Assembly: GCF_019977755.1 (NCBI RefSeq)
Contig: NZ_AP025145.1
Coordinates: 1,240,001 to 1,304,000 of the forward strand
Source: Vibrio penaeicida
Lineage (GTDB): Bacteria; Pseudomonadota; Gammaproteobacteria; Enterobacterales; Vibrionaceae
Length of the DNA: 64,000 bases
Direction of reading: 5' to 3'
Positions 28,130-37,467 of this stretch are shown here, piece by piece. The translations under genes and the position numbers were made by a program. Each line of letters starts with the position of its first letter. The first letter of the stretch is position 1. The notes below the pieces were generated by a model. That model saw only the letters and a program-made list of their open reading frames with translations. It did not search any database and was not told where the DNA came from.

Positions 28130-28576
28130 TTACCCTCTAAAGCGATAGGATTGATCTCTGACTACCACCGATTTGGGTGTAAATCGAACCAGCACGTTGC
28201 CTGGAGAATTTTGAAAATCTACAAACCTTTGTGGCCATTTCAGTACTTCAGAACCTAAATACTTACTCAGAAGTCGGTTCGCTTTAACTTTATCAAACTC
28301 ATCCAGCTCCGCGGTTCCTCTCAAGCCTATATGTTGCGACTTTCCTGAATCTTTATCCCAGTCAACAATGCTTATAGAGCAGTTAGGTGACTCATTTACT
28401 CTTTTTGCAAACGAGTCTCCTTTAACGCTGATAATCCATATCTTTTTGTCTTCCCACAAAAACCATACAGGGGAGCAGCACGCTCCATTTCCAGACATAC
28501 TTGCTAAGAATGCATATAACGGACGAGTAAGAAACTCATCTAAATTCAGGCGGTCATCCTGCTCTATTATTTCCAC
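28130..28576 (-). CDS. Pyridoxamine 5'-phosphate oxidase-like flavin-binding protein
   Basis: A 148-residue split-barrel protein. The pattern LDEFLTRPLYAFLASMSGNGACCSPVWFLWEDKKIWI followed by CSISIVDWDKDSG and GLRGTAEL is typical of PNPOx-like FMN/F420/haem-binding proteins. Many members reduce or bind small cofactors; the reaction is unknown. It stands upstream of nnrU with a 180-bp gap. Confidence 0.82.
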   Translation of the reverse strand: MEIIEQDDRLNLDEFLTRPLYAFLASMSGNGACCSPVWFLWEDKKIWIISVKGDSFAKRVNESPNCSISIVDWDKDSGKSQHIGLRGTAELDEFDKVKANRLLSKYLGSEVLKWPQRFVDFQNSPGNVLVRFTPKSVVVRDQSYRFRG

Positions 28577-28635
28577 TTAATGTTCGTCCTTTTTATATTC
28601 GTTAAAACTGTTCGAAAAAGTATTTAAGCTCTCTA

Positions 28636-29373
28636 CTAACTAAGCGTAATGCCACCATCCACAACGAGTGTGTGCCCGACAATATAACTTGCCTTATCGG
28701 AGAGCAGAAACTCTATTGCATCGGCGACTTCTTCCGTTTTGGCGAATCGTTTCATGGGAACAGCTTGAGACACACTCTCTCTGATGTTTGGATCTGTTTT
28801 CGCTCTTTCCTCCCACCGAGGAGTCCAAGTGACACCGGGGGCGACGGCATTTATGCGTATTCCGCGCTCAATATTTTCAATCGCTAAAGAACGCGTTAAC
28901 CCCTCAATGGCATGTTTAGCCGCGCTGTACATTGACGCATTAGGCGTTGGTCTCAACCCATTTATTGAGCTTACATTCACAATTGCCGCGCCTTCAGACA
29001 TCAAATTAAGCTCGCTTTGCAAACAAACTGCTTGTGCCCAAAAATCGTGATTAAGCGTATCTTTTAGCTTTTCTTGAGCGACCGTATGAAACTCTCCTAG
29101 AGACCCTATCGCTGGCGATGCATTATTCACAGCAATGTCGAGTTTTCCGTAACGCTGCGCCACATGTCCAAATAACGTTTTTAATGCTGCTTCATCTGAA
29201 ATGTCGGTAACATGGTAATCGACGGCTTCAAGAATTGGGTACTGACGGATGGACTCATCCCAACCGCTTTTATTTCTTGAGCAAGTTATCACTTGAAAAC
29301 CTTGCTCAAGTAATCGCCGTACCATCTCTAAACCGATGCCTTTTGAACCACCTGTTATCAAAGCCGTTTTCAT
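28636..29373 (-). CDS. Short-chain dehydrogenase/reductase
   Basis: A 245-residue classical SDR. The NAD(P) motif is TGGSKGIG at residues 7-14, NNAS follows near 86, catalytic Ser is in VNVSSINGLRPTPNASMYSAAKHAIEG with Tyr and Lys in YSAAK (about 150-154), and the C-terminus is VVDGGITLS. The Rossmann arginine in TCSRNKSG suggests NADPH. The substrate is unknown. ATG 29373 follows GAGGGA, chosen over TTG 29379. Confidence 0.9.
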   Translation of the reverse strand: MKTALITGGSKGIGLEMVRRLLEQGFQVITCSRNKSGWDESIRQYPILEAVDYHVTDISDEAALKTLFGHVAQRYGKLDIAVNNASPAIGSLGEFHTVAQEKLKDTLNHDFWAQAVCLQSELNLMSEGAAIVNVSSINGLRPTPNASMYSAAKHAIEGLTRSLAIENIERGIRINAVAPGVTWTPRWEERAKTDPNIRESVSQAVPMKRFAKTEEVADAIEFLLSDKASYIVGHTLVVDGGITLS

Positions 29374-29420
29374 TTTCAATCCCTCGTTTTTATTCCAGCC
29401 TGTTTCAGCATACTTGCCAA

Positions 29421-29951
29421 TTATGGAGAAGTTTTTACGTAAATGACGGTGTTGTCCAAATCTCCGTTTTTGATTCTTCGCGTATTTTTCATTGTGGTCT
29501 CAAGCTGGTAGCCACATCGTACTGCGACCATCCAACTGCGCTGGTTTGACTCTGCCGCTTTAATTTCAATACGGTTTGCACCTAGTTCTTCAAAAGCATA
29601 GGTTTCAAGTAGAGCAACGGCTTCCGTTATGACGCCTTTGCCTGCAGCAGAGGTTCTCAACCAATACCCTATTTCAAAAAAAGGCACAGACTGATCTCTG
29701 ATGATCAATCCTATCGCACCAAGCAGTGTTCCGGATTCCTTGCAAATAATGCTGTATCGAATGTCACCAACAAAGTTCTCATACTTTTCTACTGCCTCTT
29801 GCGCGCTTTTCGTCGCTTGCTCGAGAGTTAACGCGTGTTGCACCCAAGGCAAATATTCTTCGAGTTCTTTTTTGCTTTCAATTACCGCTTCAAGCATTTG
29901 AGGTGCAATCTCGATCGTAGGAGGCGCCAACCGAATTCGTCTGTTTTCCAT
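29421..29951 (-). CDS. RimJ/RimL-type GNAT acetyltransferase
   Basis: A 176-residue acetyltransferase with the RimL-like opening RIRLAPPTIEIAPQMLEAVIESK. The acetyl-CoA site lies in FEIGYWLRTSAAGKGVITEAVALLETYAFEELGANRIEIKAAESNQRSWMVAVRCGY. RimJ/RimL relatives acetylate ribosomal protein N-termini, but many act on other substrates. It follows the broken GNAT gene by three bases, so they were co-transcribed. Confidence 0.87.
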   Translation of the reverse strand: MENRRIRLAPPTIEIAPQMLEAVIESKKELEEYLPWVQHALTLEQATKSAQEAVEKYENFVGDIRYSIICKESGTLLGAIGLIIRDQSVPFFEIGYWLRTSAAGKGVITEAVALLETYAFEELGANRIEIKAAESNQRSWMVAVRCGYQLETTMKNTRRIKNGDLDNTVIYVKTSP

Positions 29952-29954
29952 TTG

Positions 29955-30451
29955 TTACCTATTTTGAACGTTGAACCGTATGAAGTGCATTTCTTTATCT
30001 ACGTCGATGTCTTTTTCTAATGTGTATTTACGCCCTATCGCATTCGTAATTGCCGCTTCCCAAAACGATAATGCGCCTAAATTTTCAATCAGCACTCTTA
30101 TCTGCCATTCACCTGGGTAGTGATTCAAAACTTGTGCAATAGCCTCTTTCCCAACGCCTTTTCTCTTGTATTTTCGCAAGATGAAAACTGTTCAATATCA
30201 TAGAGGCTAAGATTTATTGGGTACTTTCGAATCAATACAAACCCTGCAATGTCACCATCAACCAAGATAAAATACGGTGCGTGATCTTCTCTATCCCAAT
30301 AAACATCAAAGTTCGAATTATTGTAAATAAATAACCCCTCTTGATTAGGGCTCCACCCCATGTATTCAGACATGTCGTAGATGTAAAGAGGAAAGAGGTT
30401 TTCCAAAATATGACGGGATGTAAGATCTATTTCTTTAAGTGACACTTCCAT
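29955..30451 (-). pseudogene. GNAT acetyltransferase with a one-base frameshift
   Basis: The upstream frame (30451 to about 30185) encodes the N-terminal half, MEVSLKEIDLTSRHILENLF through PINLSLYDIEQF. The second frame (about 30180 to 29955) encodes the acetyl-CoA part LRKYKRKGVGKEAIAQVL and the C-terminus. Adding one T to the four-T run on the minus strand (plus-strand AAAA at 30184-30187) joins them as EQFFILRKYKRKGVG, the normal family sequence, 165 residues. The cause is either a real slip in a homopolymer or a sequencing error. Confidence 0.8.
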
Positions 30452-30494
30452 ATGATTCTCGTTATTTATCTGAACGTTACACTATATTCATTTA

Positions 30495-31223
30495 CTAATT
30501 AGAAAGCGACAGTAATGCGCTAACCATCATCTTAATTGCCATGGTAGTAAGCAAAATTTTAATCCACATAATGAGTTTTTCGTTCTTAGTCGCCATTCTT
30601 AACTTTGTTCCAACAAATGAGCCTAGAATCGAACCAATCACCATATAAATAAGAAGCTGAACAGAACCGAAGAGAGAAGTACCTATCACCATAAATACCG
30701 GGATTTTGGCTAGATGGCTGATGGTCATGAACATGGAGCTGGTGGCGATTATGTGGTCTTTTGATTTTAGTTCTTTTGTTAATACGGAAAGAGACAAAGG
30801 CCCTGTTGCCCCTACAATCAGACCTAATCCTGTTTGGACCATTCCAATCAGATAATAACTTTCGTATCGGCTAATAAACTTCGAAAATCGTTGGCTCCAA
30901 AGATTGAGTAGAATATAGAGCCCAATTCCAACCGGAACATACTCCATCGATATATTCGAGAGCAAATACCCAAACAGCAAAACGCCGACAAACGATCCAA
31001 CTAGAAACTGAGGAAGTAACGCCCACTGCACATCTTTTAAAGAAAAGAGCATTCTTGAAGAGTTGCTCGCTAACTGAGTAATACCATGTATAGGGATGAT
31101 CAGACTGGGTGGCAGAAACGTAGGCAATATGGCGATCAGTAACATCCCTCCCCCAAAACCAATGACACCCGCCACCAATGAGGTGACAAAAGACAAAAGA
31201 CCTAGTGTGTATTCAATATCCAT
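30495..31223 (-). CDS. TauE/SafE-family sulfite/anion exporter-like protein
   Basis: A 242-residue membrane protein with about seven or eight helices. The opening GLLSFVTSLVAGVIGFGGGMLLIAIL carries the TauE/SafE glycine-rich signature, repeated in the second half as GLGLIVGATGPLSLSVLTKEL and GSILGSFVGTKL. Members export sulfite, sulfoacetate or other anions; the substrate here is not known. It follows the P-loop ATPase gene by four bases. Confidence 0.85.
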   Translation of the reverse strand: MDIEYTLGLLSFVTSLVAGVIGFGGGMLLIAILPTFLPPSLIIPIHGITQLASNSSRMLFSLKDVQWALLPQFLVGSFVGVLLFGYLLSNISMEYVPVGIGLYILLNLWSQRFSKFISRYESYYLIGMVQTGLGLIVGATGPLSLSVLTKELKSKDHIIATSSMFMTISHLAKIPVFMVIGTSLFGSVQLLIYMVIGSILGSFVGTKLRMATKNEKLIMWIKILLTTMAIKMMVSALLSLSN

Positions 31224-31227
31224 TTAA

Positions 31228-31791
31228 TTACGTCTGCTCTGAACTTAGTTGCGTTTCAGAGCTGTTTGTTTCGAAATCGCTCGTTTTATTTCTCTTAGCC
31301 GTTACTTCAAGAATAATCTTCGCGACGAGCTCATCCACCTTGGTTGATTCATCGATAACGATACCATTTTGTTTATCAATAGACTGTAAAATCACGTTCC
31401 TAGCTCGTTTAGGAAACAGCCATATCAGCTTGAGCAAGCTCGGTAGAATAAGAATCTCTGGGCAGTTATCTGGTAGTTCTGGTCGGGATTTGAAAAGGTA
31501 TGGAAGATTTCTTTTTATACAGCGAAGCAAACAAATATGGCGTGGAATATCTAGAAAAACAATAAAATCGGCATTTTCCCTAACTGCCTTAGAAACCCCT
31601 TCAATTATCCAGCTCTTGGGTTCAATCAACCCTTGTTCGCCGTGAGTTCTTTCTTCTTTTGAAGCAGGTATCCAACCCTCTTTCCAAACCACCCCGTCCA
31701 AGCTAGCGACGGGCAGGTCCAAAGCCTCACCTAACGCTTTTGCGAGTGTCGTTTTTCCTGAACCGGCATTACCCGTTATGTTGATTCTCAT
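31228..31791 (-). CDS. Adenylate kinase-like P-loop ATPase (FlaR-type)
   Basis: A 187-residue P-loop protein. Walker A is GNAGSGKTTLAK at residues 7-18. The segments SWIIEGVSKAVRENADFIVFLDIPRHICLLRCIKR and a basic RNLPYLFKSRPELPDN lid resemble the proteins called DNA topology modulation protein FlaR, which are shikimate/adenylate-kinase-like. The true substrate is unknown. The C-terminal tail from residue 170 is Ser/Thr/Glu rich and likely disordered. Confidence 0.8.
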   Translation of the reverse strand: MRINITGNAGSGKTTLAKALGEALDLPVASLDGVVWKEGWIPASKEERTHGEQGLIEPKSWIIEGVSKAVRENADFIVFLDIPRHICLLRCIKRNLPYLFKSRPELPDNCPEILILPSLLKLIWLFPKRARNVILQSIDKQNGIVIDESTKVDELVAKIILEVTAKRNKTSDFETNSSETQLSSEQT

Positions 31792-31873
31792 AATCCCTTA
31801 CTTAAATAGAGTAGATGTAACTACCTAATGTTTAGAGCAATATTAACGAGGGATTATATCTGGATTGATATAA

Positions 31874-31900
31874 AAAATGGCAGCCGAAGCTGCCATTTTT
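31874..31900 (-). terminator. Terminator of kbl-tdh
   Basis: AAAATGGCAGC pairs with GCTGCCATTTT around a CGAA loop. T runs occur on both strands, and the minus-strand reading closes tdh. Confidence 0.85.
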
Positions 31901-31917
31901 GGGAACTGTAAGAACGT

Positions 31918-32949
31918 TTATTCCCAATCAAGTATAACCTTGCCAGACATGCCCGAACGCATAATGTCGAACCCTTTCTGGAAATCATCGATTTTGTACT
32001 GATGAGTGATAATCGGAGTTAAGTCTAATCCAGATTGGATCAAGCTTGCCATCTTGTACCATGTTTCGAACATTTCACGACCATAGATACCTTTAATCAC
32101 CAAGCCTTTAAATATAACCTGGTTCCAATCGATAGCCATGTTCGATGGTGGAATGCCCAGAAGTGCAATACGACCACCGTGGTTCATGGTTTGAAGCATT
32201 GTGCTGAATGCCGCTTGTACACCAGACATTTCAAGCCCGACATCAAACCCTTCTGTCATGCCCAGTTCTTGCATCACGTCTTCAAGCTTTTCTTCAGCTA
32301 CGTTTACCGCTCGTGTCACGCCCATTTTGCGAGCTAAGTCGAGACGATATTCGTTCACGTCTGTAATCACCACATGGCGAGCACCTACATGCTTTGCCAC
32401 TGCCGCAGCCATAATGCCAATAGGACCGGCACCGGTAATCAGTACATCTTCACCCACTAAATCGAAAGAAAGTGCTGTATGTACTGCGTTACCAAACGGG
32501 TCAAAGATTGAAGCTAATTCATCCGAGATTTCATCTGGGATTTTGAAAGCATTAAACGCAGGCAATACAAGGTATTCCGAAAAACTACCCGTACGGTTTA
32601 CACCCACACCTTCTGTGTTGCGACACAAGTGCGTGCGACCACCACGGCAGTTACGACAGTGACCACAAGTAATGTGACCTTCACCTGAAACGCGATCGCC
32701 TATTTCAAAGCCGCGAACTTCTTGGCCGATTTCGACCACTTCACCCACATACTCATGGCCAACAACCATAGGCACTGGAATCGTTTTTTGTGACCACTCG
32801 TCCCAGTTGTAAATGTGAACATCTGTACCACAGATAGACGTCTTTTTGATTTTGATAAGAATATCGTTATGACCGATTTGAGGTTTCTCCACCTCGGTCA
32901 TCCAGATGCCTTCTTCCGCTTTTAGTTTGGAAAGTGCTTTGATTTTCAT
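31918..32949 (-). CDS. tdh: L-threonine 3-dehydrogenase
   Basis: A 343-residue zinc alcohol-dehydrogenase-type enzyme that oxidises threonine to 2-amino-3-ketobutyrate with NAD+. Catalytic zinc ligands appear in [17 protein letters not shown] (Cys about 38) and [12 protein letters not shown]. The structural-zinc cysteines are in [15 protein letters not shown], and the Rossmann motif is GAGPIG. Length and sequence match E. coli Tdh. Its ATG overlaps the kbl stop (TAATG), so the pathway pair is translationally coupled. Confidence 0.96.
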   Translation of the reverse strand: MKIKALSKLKAEEGIWMTEVEKPQIGHNDILIKIKKTSICGTDVHIYNWDEWSQKTIPVPMVVGHEYVGEVVEIGQEVRGFEIGDRVSGEGHITCGHCRNCRGGRTHLCRNTEGVGVNRTGSFSEYLVLPAFNAFKIPDEISDELASIFDPFGNAVHTALSFDLVGEDVLITGAGPIGIMAAAVAKHVGARHVVITDVNEYRLDLARKMGVTRAVNVAEEKLEDVMQELGMTEGFDVGLEMSGVQAAFSTMLQTMNHGGRIALLGIPPSNMAIDWNQVIFKGLVIKGIYGREMFETWYKMASLIQSGLDLTPIITHQYKIDDFQKGFDIMRSGMSGKVILDWE

Positions 32950-34145
32950 TATTTGATGATCTCCATGTCACGGCCTACTTCAATGAAGGCATCAATTGCT
33001 CTATCTAGCTGCTCGCGTGAATGCGCAGCCGACATTTGTGTACGAATACGTGCTTGCCCTTTTGGCACTACAGGGAATGAGAAACCGACAACATAAATGC
33101 CTTTTTCTAATGCGCGCTCTGCAAATTCAGCCGCGACTTTTGCATCACTCAGCATGATTGGGATAATGGCATGATCTGCGCCGCCCATTGTGAAACCAGC
33201 CGCTTCCATACGAGCACGGAAATGCGCCGAGTTTTCCCAAAGTTGAGTGCGTAAGTCGCCAGATTCAGCAAGAAGGTCCAAAACACGGATAGACGCTGAA
33301 ACAATCGCAGGCGCGACAGAATTAGAGAACAAGTACGGGCGAGAACGTTGACGCAACCAGTCAATCACTTCTTTTTTACCCGATGTGTAACCACCTGACG
33401 CACCACCCATCGCTTTACCTAAGGTGCCTGTAATGATGTCAATGCGATCAACAACATTATGGAATTCGTGTGTACCCGCACCATTTTCACCCATGAAGCC
33501 CACGGCGTGAGAATCATCAACCATCACCAACGCTTCATATTTATCTGCAAGGTCACAAATGGCTGGAAGGTTAGCTACCACGCCGTCCATAGAGAACACG
33601 CCATCGGTAACAATAAGCGTATGACGAGCACCTGCTTCTTTCGCTGCGATAAGCTGCTGTTCTAGCTCATCCATGTTATTGTTTGCGTAGCGGAAACGCA
33701 TCGCTTTACATAGGCGAACACCGTCGATAATGGAAGCGTGATTCAATGCATCGGAAATGATCGCATCTTCTTTACCAAGAATGGTTTCAAAAAGCCCGGC
33801 ATTGGCATCAAAACAAGAGGTGTAAAGAATCGTGTCTTCTTTGCCTAGGAACGTTGATAGTTTTTGTTCTAGTTCTTTATGAGAGTTTTGTGTTCCGCAG
33901 ATAAAGCGAACAGAAGCCATACCAAAACCGTGCTCATCCATGCCGCCTTTCGCCGCTTCGATAAGATCTGGGTGGTTAGCAAGACCAAGATAGTTATTAG
34001 CACAGAAGTTAAGTACTTCTTCACCAGTCGAGATAGAAACCGCTGCTTTTTGAGCAGAAGTAATGATTCTTTCAGATTTATACAACCCTTCGTTTTTTAC
34101 TTCTTCAATTTGGGTTTGGATTTGCTGATAAAATGCAGAAGACAT
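32949..34145 (-). CDS. kbl: 2-amino-3-ketobutyrate CoA ligase (glycine C-acetyltransferase)
   Basis: A 398-residue PLP enzyme of the alpha-oxoamine synthase family that cleaves 2-amino-3-ketobutyrate with CoA to glycine and acetyl-CoA. The PLP Lys lies in [17 protein letters not shown] (about residue 244), and [19 protein letters not shown] holds the cofactor-binding Asp and His. It is the first gene of the kbl-tdh operon and is divergent from a LysR gene at 34281. Confidence 0.96.
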   Translation of the reverse strand: MSSAFYQQIQTQIEEVKNEGLYKSERIITSAQKAAVSISTGEEVLNFCANNYLGLANHPDLIEAAKGGMDEHGFGMASVRFICGTQNSHKELEQKLSTFLGKEDTILYTSCFDANAGLFETILGKEDAIISDALNHASIIDGVRLCKAMRFRYANNNMDELEQQLIAAKEAGARHTLIVTDGVFSMDGVVANLPAICDLADKYEALVMVDDSHAVGFMGENGAGTHEFHNVVDRIDIITGTLGKAMGGASGGYTSGKKEVIDWLRQRSRPYLFSNSVAPAIVSASIRVLDLLAESGDLRTQLWENSAHFRARMEAAGFTMGGADHAIIPIMLSDAKVAAEFAERALEKGIYVVGFSFPVVPKGQARIRTQMSAAHSREQLDRAIDAFIEVGRDMEIIK

Positions 34146-34206
34146 GTTCTCATTCCTTCATAGTTTTTGTTGTACTGCGCACAGTGGTTTTTATTTTAAT
34201 TGAACT

Positions 34207-34250
34207 CATTAGCGACTATTATCCCTTACGATGGAAAACCATTAGTGACT
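34207..34250. promoter_or_regulatory. Direct repeats in the kbl/LysR divergent promoter
   Basis: CATTAGCGACT (34207-34217) and CATTAGTGACT (34240-34250) are 33 bp apart, close to three helical turns, in the 135-bp gap between kbl and the divergent LysR gene. Binding by the LysR protein is inferred. Confidence 0.4.
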
Positions 34251-34280
34251 CATAGGCACAAATAAGGAAAACGTCGCGAC

Positions 34281-35192
34281 ATGCTTAATCAAAAACTCAT
34301 TGCTCTGCTGCCCGATCTCGCTGCTTTTATTTTAGTCGTAAACGAAGGAAGCTTTACCGCAGCTTCTAAGAAACTGAATGTGACCCCTTCTGCTTTGAGT
34401 AAACTGATTACACGGCTAGAGCATGCGCTGGCTGTAAAACTGTTTGAACGAACTACGCGATCATTGGTGATTACGGAAGCAGGTAAAAAGGTGTATGAGC
34501 AGAGTGTCGTGATGGTGAATGCCGCACAGCAAGCGATAGATATATCCGAAGCAGATCACACAGAATTAGCCGGTAGCATTACAGTCGCCGCGCCAGAAGC
34601 CTATTTAAACTCTGTTTTGCAATCGCACATTTTGCCTTTTCTTGAAGCATACCCTGACATACAGTTGAAACTGCGAGCGGTAGATGGCGATATCGATTTG
34701 AGTCAAAATATTGATATCGCGTTTCGTCTCACCGATAAGCCTCATGAAAACCAAGTTCTAAAAGAAATACGCAAAACCAATCTGGTCCTGTGCGCTAGCC
34801 CAGATTACCTATTACGAAAAGGCACGCCTAATCACCCAACCGATCTTGCTGATCATGATTGCCTTTATCTTGCAGAGACCGACAGCGACCACATCTGGGA
34901 TTTTTTAAAAGACGATGAGTTCTTTGCTGTCGCCGTATCCGGTCGTTACGCCGTTAACCACTCCCAAATGCGATTAGCGGGTGTAAACAGCGGTTTAGGG
35001 ATAGGTATCTTCCATGATTTTGTGGTGAAAGAGGCGTTAAAAGATGGGAGTGTGGTTGAGGTCTTATCAGACTGGACGCTAAAAAGTAACTACCATGGTG
35101 CCGTTGCCATGCAATACGCGCAAACCAAATACATGCCTGCAAGGCTGCGCGTATTCATCGATTACATCGTAGAAAAGCTTACGGGTGACTAG
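34281..35192 (+). CDS. LysR-family regulator, probable controller of kbl-tdh
   Basis: A 303-residue LysR protein: HTH at residues 13-60 (FILVVNEGSFTAASKKLNVTPSALSKLITRLEHAL) and a periplasmic-binding-like effector domain from about 90. LysR proteins commonly regulate a divergent operon, and the only neighbour on that side is kbl-tdh. Threonine or an intermediate as effector is inference. Confidence 0.9.
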   Translation: MLNQKLIALLPDLAAFILVVNEGSFTAASKKLNVTPSALSKLITRLEHALAVKLFERTTRSLVITEAGKKVYEQSVVMVNAAQQAIDISEADHTELAGSITVAAPEAYLNSVLQSHILPFLEAYPDIQLKLRAVDGDIDLSQNIDIAFRLTDKPHENQVLKEIRKTNLVLCASPDYLLRKGTPNHPTDLADHDCLYLAETDSDHIWDFLKDDEFFAVAVSGRYAVNHSQMRLAGVNSGLGIGIFHDFVVKEALKDGSVVEVLSDWTLKSNYHGAVAMQYAQTKYMPARLRVFIDYIVEKLTGD

Positions 35193-35201
35193 ATTTCAAT
35201 C

Positions 35202-35732
35202 CTAATTCAATTGTACCTTTGCCATCAATTCAACCAAGGCAGCATTGAGAGTTTCATCTTTCACTTTACCTTGATCCATGTCGAAGTTATCGAAAAAGCT
35301 TGGTAGCGAAAAATCACCAATAACAGAGCCACCAAAGTGAGGGATTGCACCTACGGCAGTGGCGAGTACATTTTTAGCACCACCCGGACCAGGTGATGTT
35401 GCCAAAACGACAACAGGTGTATTCTGGAATAACTTCATATCGACGCGAGATGTCCAATCGAACAGGTTTTTGTATGCCGCGGTATATGAGCCGTTATGTT
35501 CAGCGAATGAAATGACAATGGCATCTGCACTGCCCAGCTTTTCATAAAATGCTTTCGCTTCTGCCGGCTGCCCCAATTCTTTCTCTCTGTCTGTGCTAAA
35601 CAGAGGCATTTCATAATCGTTGATGTCCAACACCTCAACGTCAGCGCCATCAATTAGGCTGGATGCATAAGTCACAAGCTGCTTGTTGATAGATTCACGG
35701 CTACTGGTTGCTGCAAATGCGATAATTTTCAT
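35202..35732 (-). CDS. NADPH-dependent FMN reductase-like flavodoxin-fold protein
   Basis: A 176-residue flavodoxin-fold protein. Phosphate-loop motif AATSSRESINKQLV lies at residues 6-20, and the flavin-binding SFAEHNGSYTAAYKNLFDWTSR segment sits near residues 75-96. Family members reduce FMN, quinones, azo compounds or chromate with NAD(P)H. It is divergent from a LysR regulator at 35915, its likely controller. Confidence 0.88.
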   Translation of the reverse strand: MKIIAFAATSSRESINKQLVTYASSLIDGADVEVLDINDYEMPLFSTDREKELGQPAEAKAFYEKLGSADAIVISFAEHNGSYTAAYKNLFDWTSRVDMKLFQNTPVVVLATSPGPGGAKNVLATAVGAIPHFGGSVIGDFSLPSFFDNFDMDQGKVKDETLNAALVELMAKVQLN

Positions 35733-35826
35733 ATTTATACCTTCCTAATTTTGTTAGACGACAGACATGGCTTTTATTTCAATCTACCGCTTTTCATGAT
35801 TCTGTTTTGTATCGATTGATAGACAC

Positions 35827-35868
35827 TTTACATTGATTCTATTTGAAGATTAATAATGTCGATGTAAA
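35827..35868. promoter_or_regulatory. Inverted repeat in the FMN-reductase/LysR divergent promoter
   Basis: TTTACATTGA (35827-35836) is inverted as TCGATGTAAA (35859-35868), nine of ten matching, 32 bp centre to centre. This fits a two-site LysR operator ahead of the LysR start. Confidence 0.45.
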
Positions 35869-35914
35869 ATCATTATTTCCATATGACTCTTAATTGCATA
35901 ATTTAAGGAAGATC

Positions 35915-36823
35915 ATGGCTACCGACACTCAATTACTTGATGGCATGGTTATTTTCGCCGAAGTGGTATCGAAAGGCAGTTTCACCAAAGCAGCGGAAAG
36001 CACAGGGCATTCTACGTCTTACATCAGCAAAGAAATCAACAAGCTAGAAGAAAGGCTCAGCGCCCGACTGCTACACCGAACAACCAGAACACTAAGCTTA
36101 ACGCCTGAGGGAGAGCTGTACTTCGACCGTTGCCAGCAGTTGATCTTAGATGTAGAGGAATTAGGAGAAACACTGAGTGGGAAAAATGCAACACCAAGAG
36201 GTACGCTTAAAATTAGCTGCCCCGTCACCTTTGGCTTGTCTCGTATTAAGCCTGTTTTGGCGAAATATTCAGAGCAATACCCAAATGTCTATTTGGATAT
36301 CGACTTAAGTGATCACAAAGTCGACATGATTGCGGAAGGCATCGATATCTCTATTCGAGGTACATCCAGCCAACTTGAAGATTCAACATTAATCAGCCAG
36401 AAAGTGATGACCAGTGATAGCGTCACCTTTGCTTCTCCGACCTATTTAGCCCGTTGTGGCACCCCTACTCACCCATCTGAATTAAAAGATCACAAAGCGA
36501 TCTGCTATAGCTTGATTAAGAATCCATCTCAATGGACCTATTGGGAGAAAGACGGAACCAAAAAGTCAGTCAGAGTAAAGAGCAAACTTCTAACAAACAG
36601 CCCACAACTTGAATTAGCCATGTGTAAAGAGGGGCTCGGTATCACGAGAATGCCTACATTTAACCTAGGCAATGAGCTAGAAACAGGCGAACTGGTCGAA
36701 TTGTTCAGTGATTACCCCAAAGTACAAATTAACATGTATTTGATTTACCCAAGCCGCAAACACATGTCGGCCAAAGTTGCCAGCTTTATTGATTTCGTGA
36801 AGCAGGAATTAGCAACATCGTGA
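35915..36823 (+). CDS. LysR-family regulator
   Basis: A 302-residue LysR protein of the CrgA/DsdC-like class: HTH VIFAEVVSKGSFTKAAESTGHSTSYISKEINKLEERL, linker LLHRTTRTLSLTPEG, and effector domain with LKISCPVTFGLSRIKPVL. The ATG at 35915 follows AAGGAAG; a TTG 21 bases upstream is rejected. Divergent from the FMN-reductase-like gene. Confidence 0.9.
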   Translation: MATDTQLLDGMVIFAEVVSKGSFTKAAESTGHSTSYISKEINKLEERLSARLLHRTTRTLSLTPEGELYFDRCQQLILDVEELGETLSGKNATPRGTLKISCPVTFGLSRIKPVLAKYSEQYPNVYLDIDLSDHKVDMIAEGIDISIRGTSSQLEDSTLISQKVMTSDSVTFASPTYLARCGTPTHPSELKDHKAICYSLIKNPSQWTYWEKDGTKKSVRVKSKLLTNSPQLELAMCKEGLGITRMPTFNLGNELETGELVELFSDYPKVQINMYLIYPSRKHMSAKVASFIDFVKQELATS

Positions 36824-36827
36824 TACT

Positions 36828-36850
36828 AAAAAGCTCCCGAGAGAGCTTTT
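36828..36850 (+). terminator. Terminator after the 35915 LysR gene
   Basis: AAAAGCTC pairs with GAGCTTTT around a 6-base loop, directly after the stop codon. Confidence 0.7.
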
Positions 36851-37005
36851 AATAAGCAATGCGTTTTATTACAAATATCGTGATTCAGTTGACCTATCGA
36901 ATGTTCGAATATGTCACAGAGTAACCGCCTTTAGCGATTAGATTTCTACTATGTTCAGCCCCTGATAGTGATAGAATCTCCGCATCAAAATTTCTGAGAA
37001 ACTCT

Positions 37006-37344
37006 ATGTTTATCCATCATGTGAACGGTATCGACTGGCTGGTGATTACAGCTTTTGAAGAACTGAAAACTATGTTTATCGAAGAAGCGGGGGCGATCCC
37101 CTCTTACTTCTCTACCACCAGCGAATTGAATCTGATTGCTCAAGCCAAGCGTAGTTATGGATATTTGCCTACACTCAGCGGCGTAATCACCGACACCGGT
37201 ACATTTCAAAGCCAGAATAACGAAGAAGATTTGAATCCGCAGCTTGCCTGCTTAGTTGAGGGGCGTGGTCGGGTGTTTATCTATCATGGCGGGTTTGTGG
37301 CTTTTGTGGATGACGACCAAACTTTTATTACTCGAATGGCCTGA
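37006..37344 (+). CDS. Hypothetical protein, unknown family
   Basis: A 112-residue soluble protein opening MFIHHVNGIDWLVITAFEEL and ending FVAFVDDDQTFITRMA. It is rich in aromatic residues with no transmembrane segment or recognised motif. Start support is weak (GAGAAA upstream). Neighbours give no hint: LysR upstream and a convergent PepSY gene downstream. Confidence 0.5.
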   Translation: MFIHHVNGIDWLVITAFEELKTMFIEEAGAIPSYFSTTSELNLIAQAKRSYGYLPTLSGVITDTGTFQSQNNEEDLNPQLACLVEGRGRVFIYHGGFVAFVDDDQTFITRMA

Positions 37345-37467
37345 AAACAAAACGCTCGATGAAGTGCATCGAGCGTTTGGTTCGTCGATTAAGCTACCCC
37401 ATATGTGTATGGGTCACTCAATTTGGTATGGTTTGCGACTTCGCTAAGGCGATTTATAGCCTCTGCG

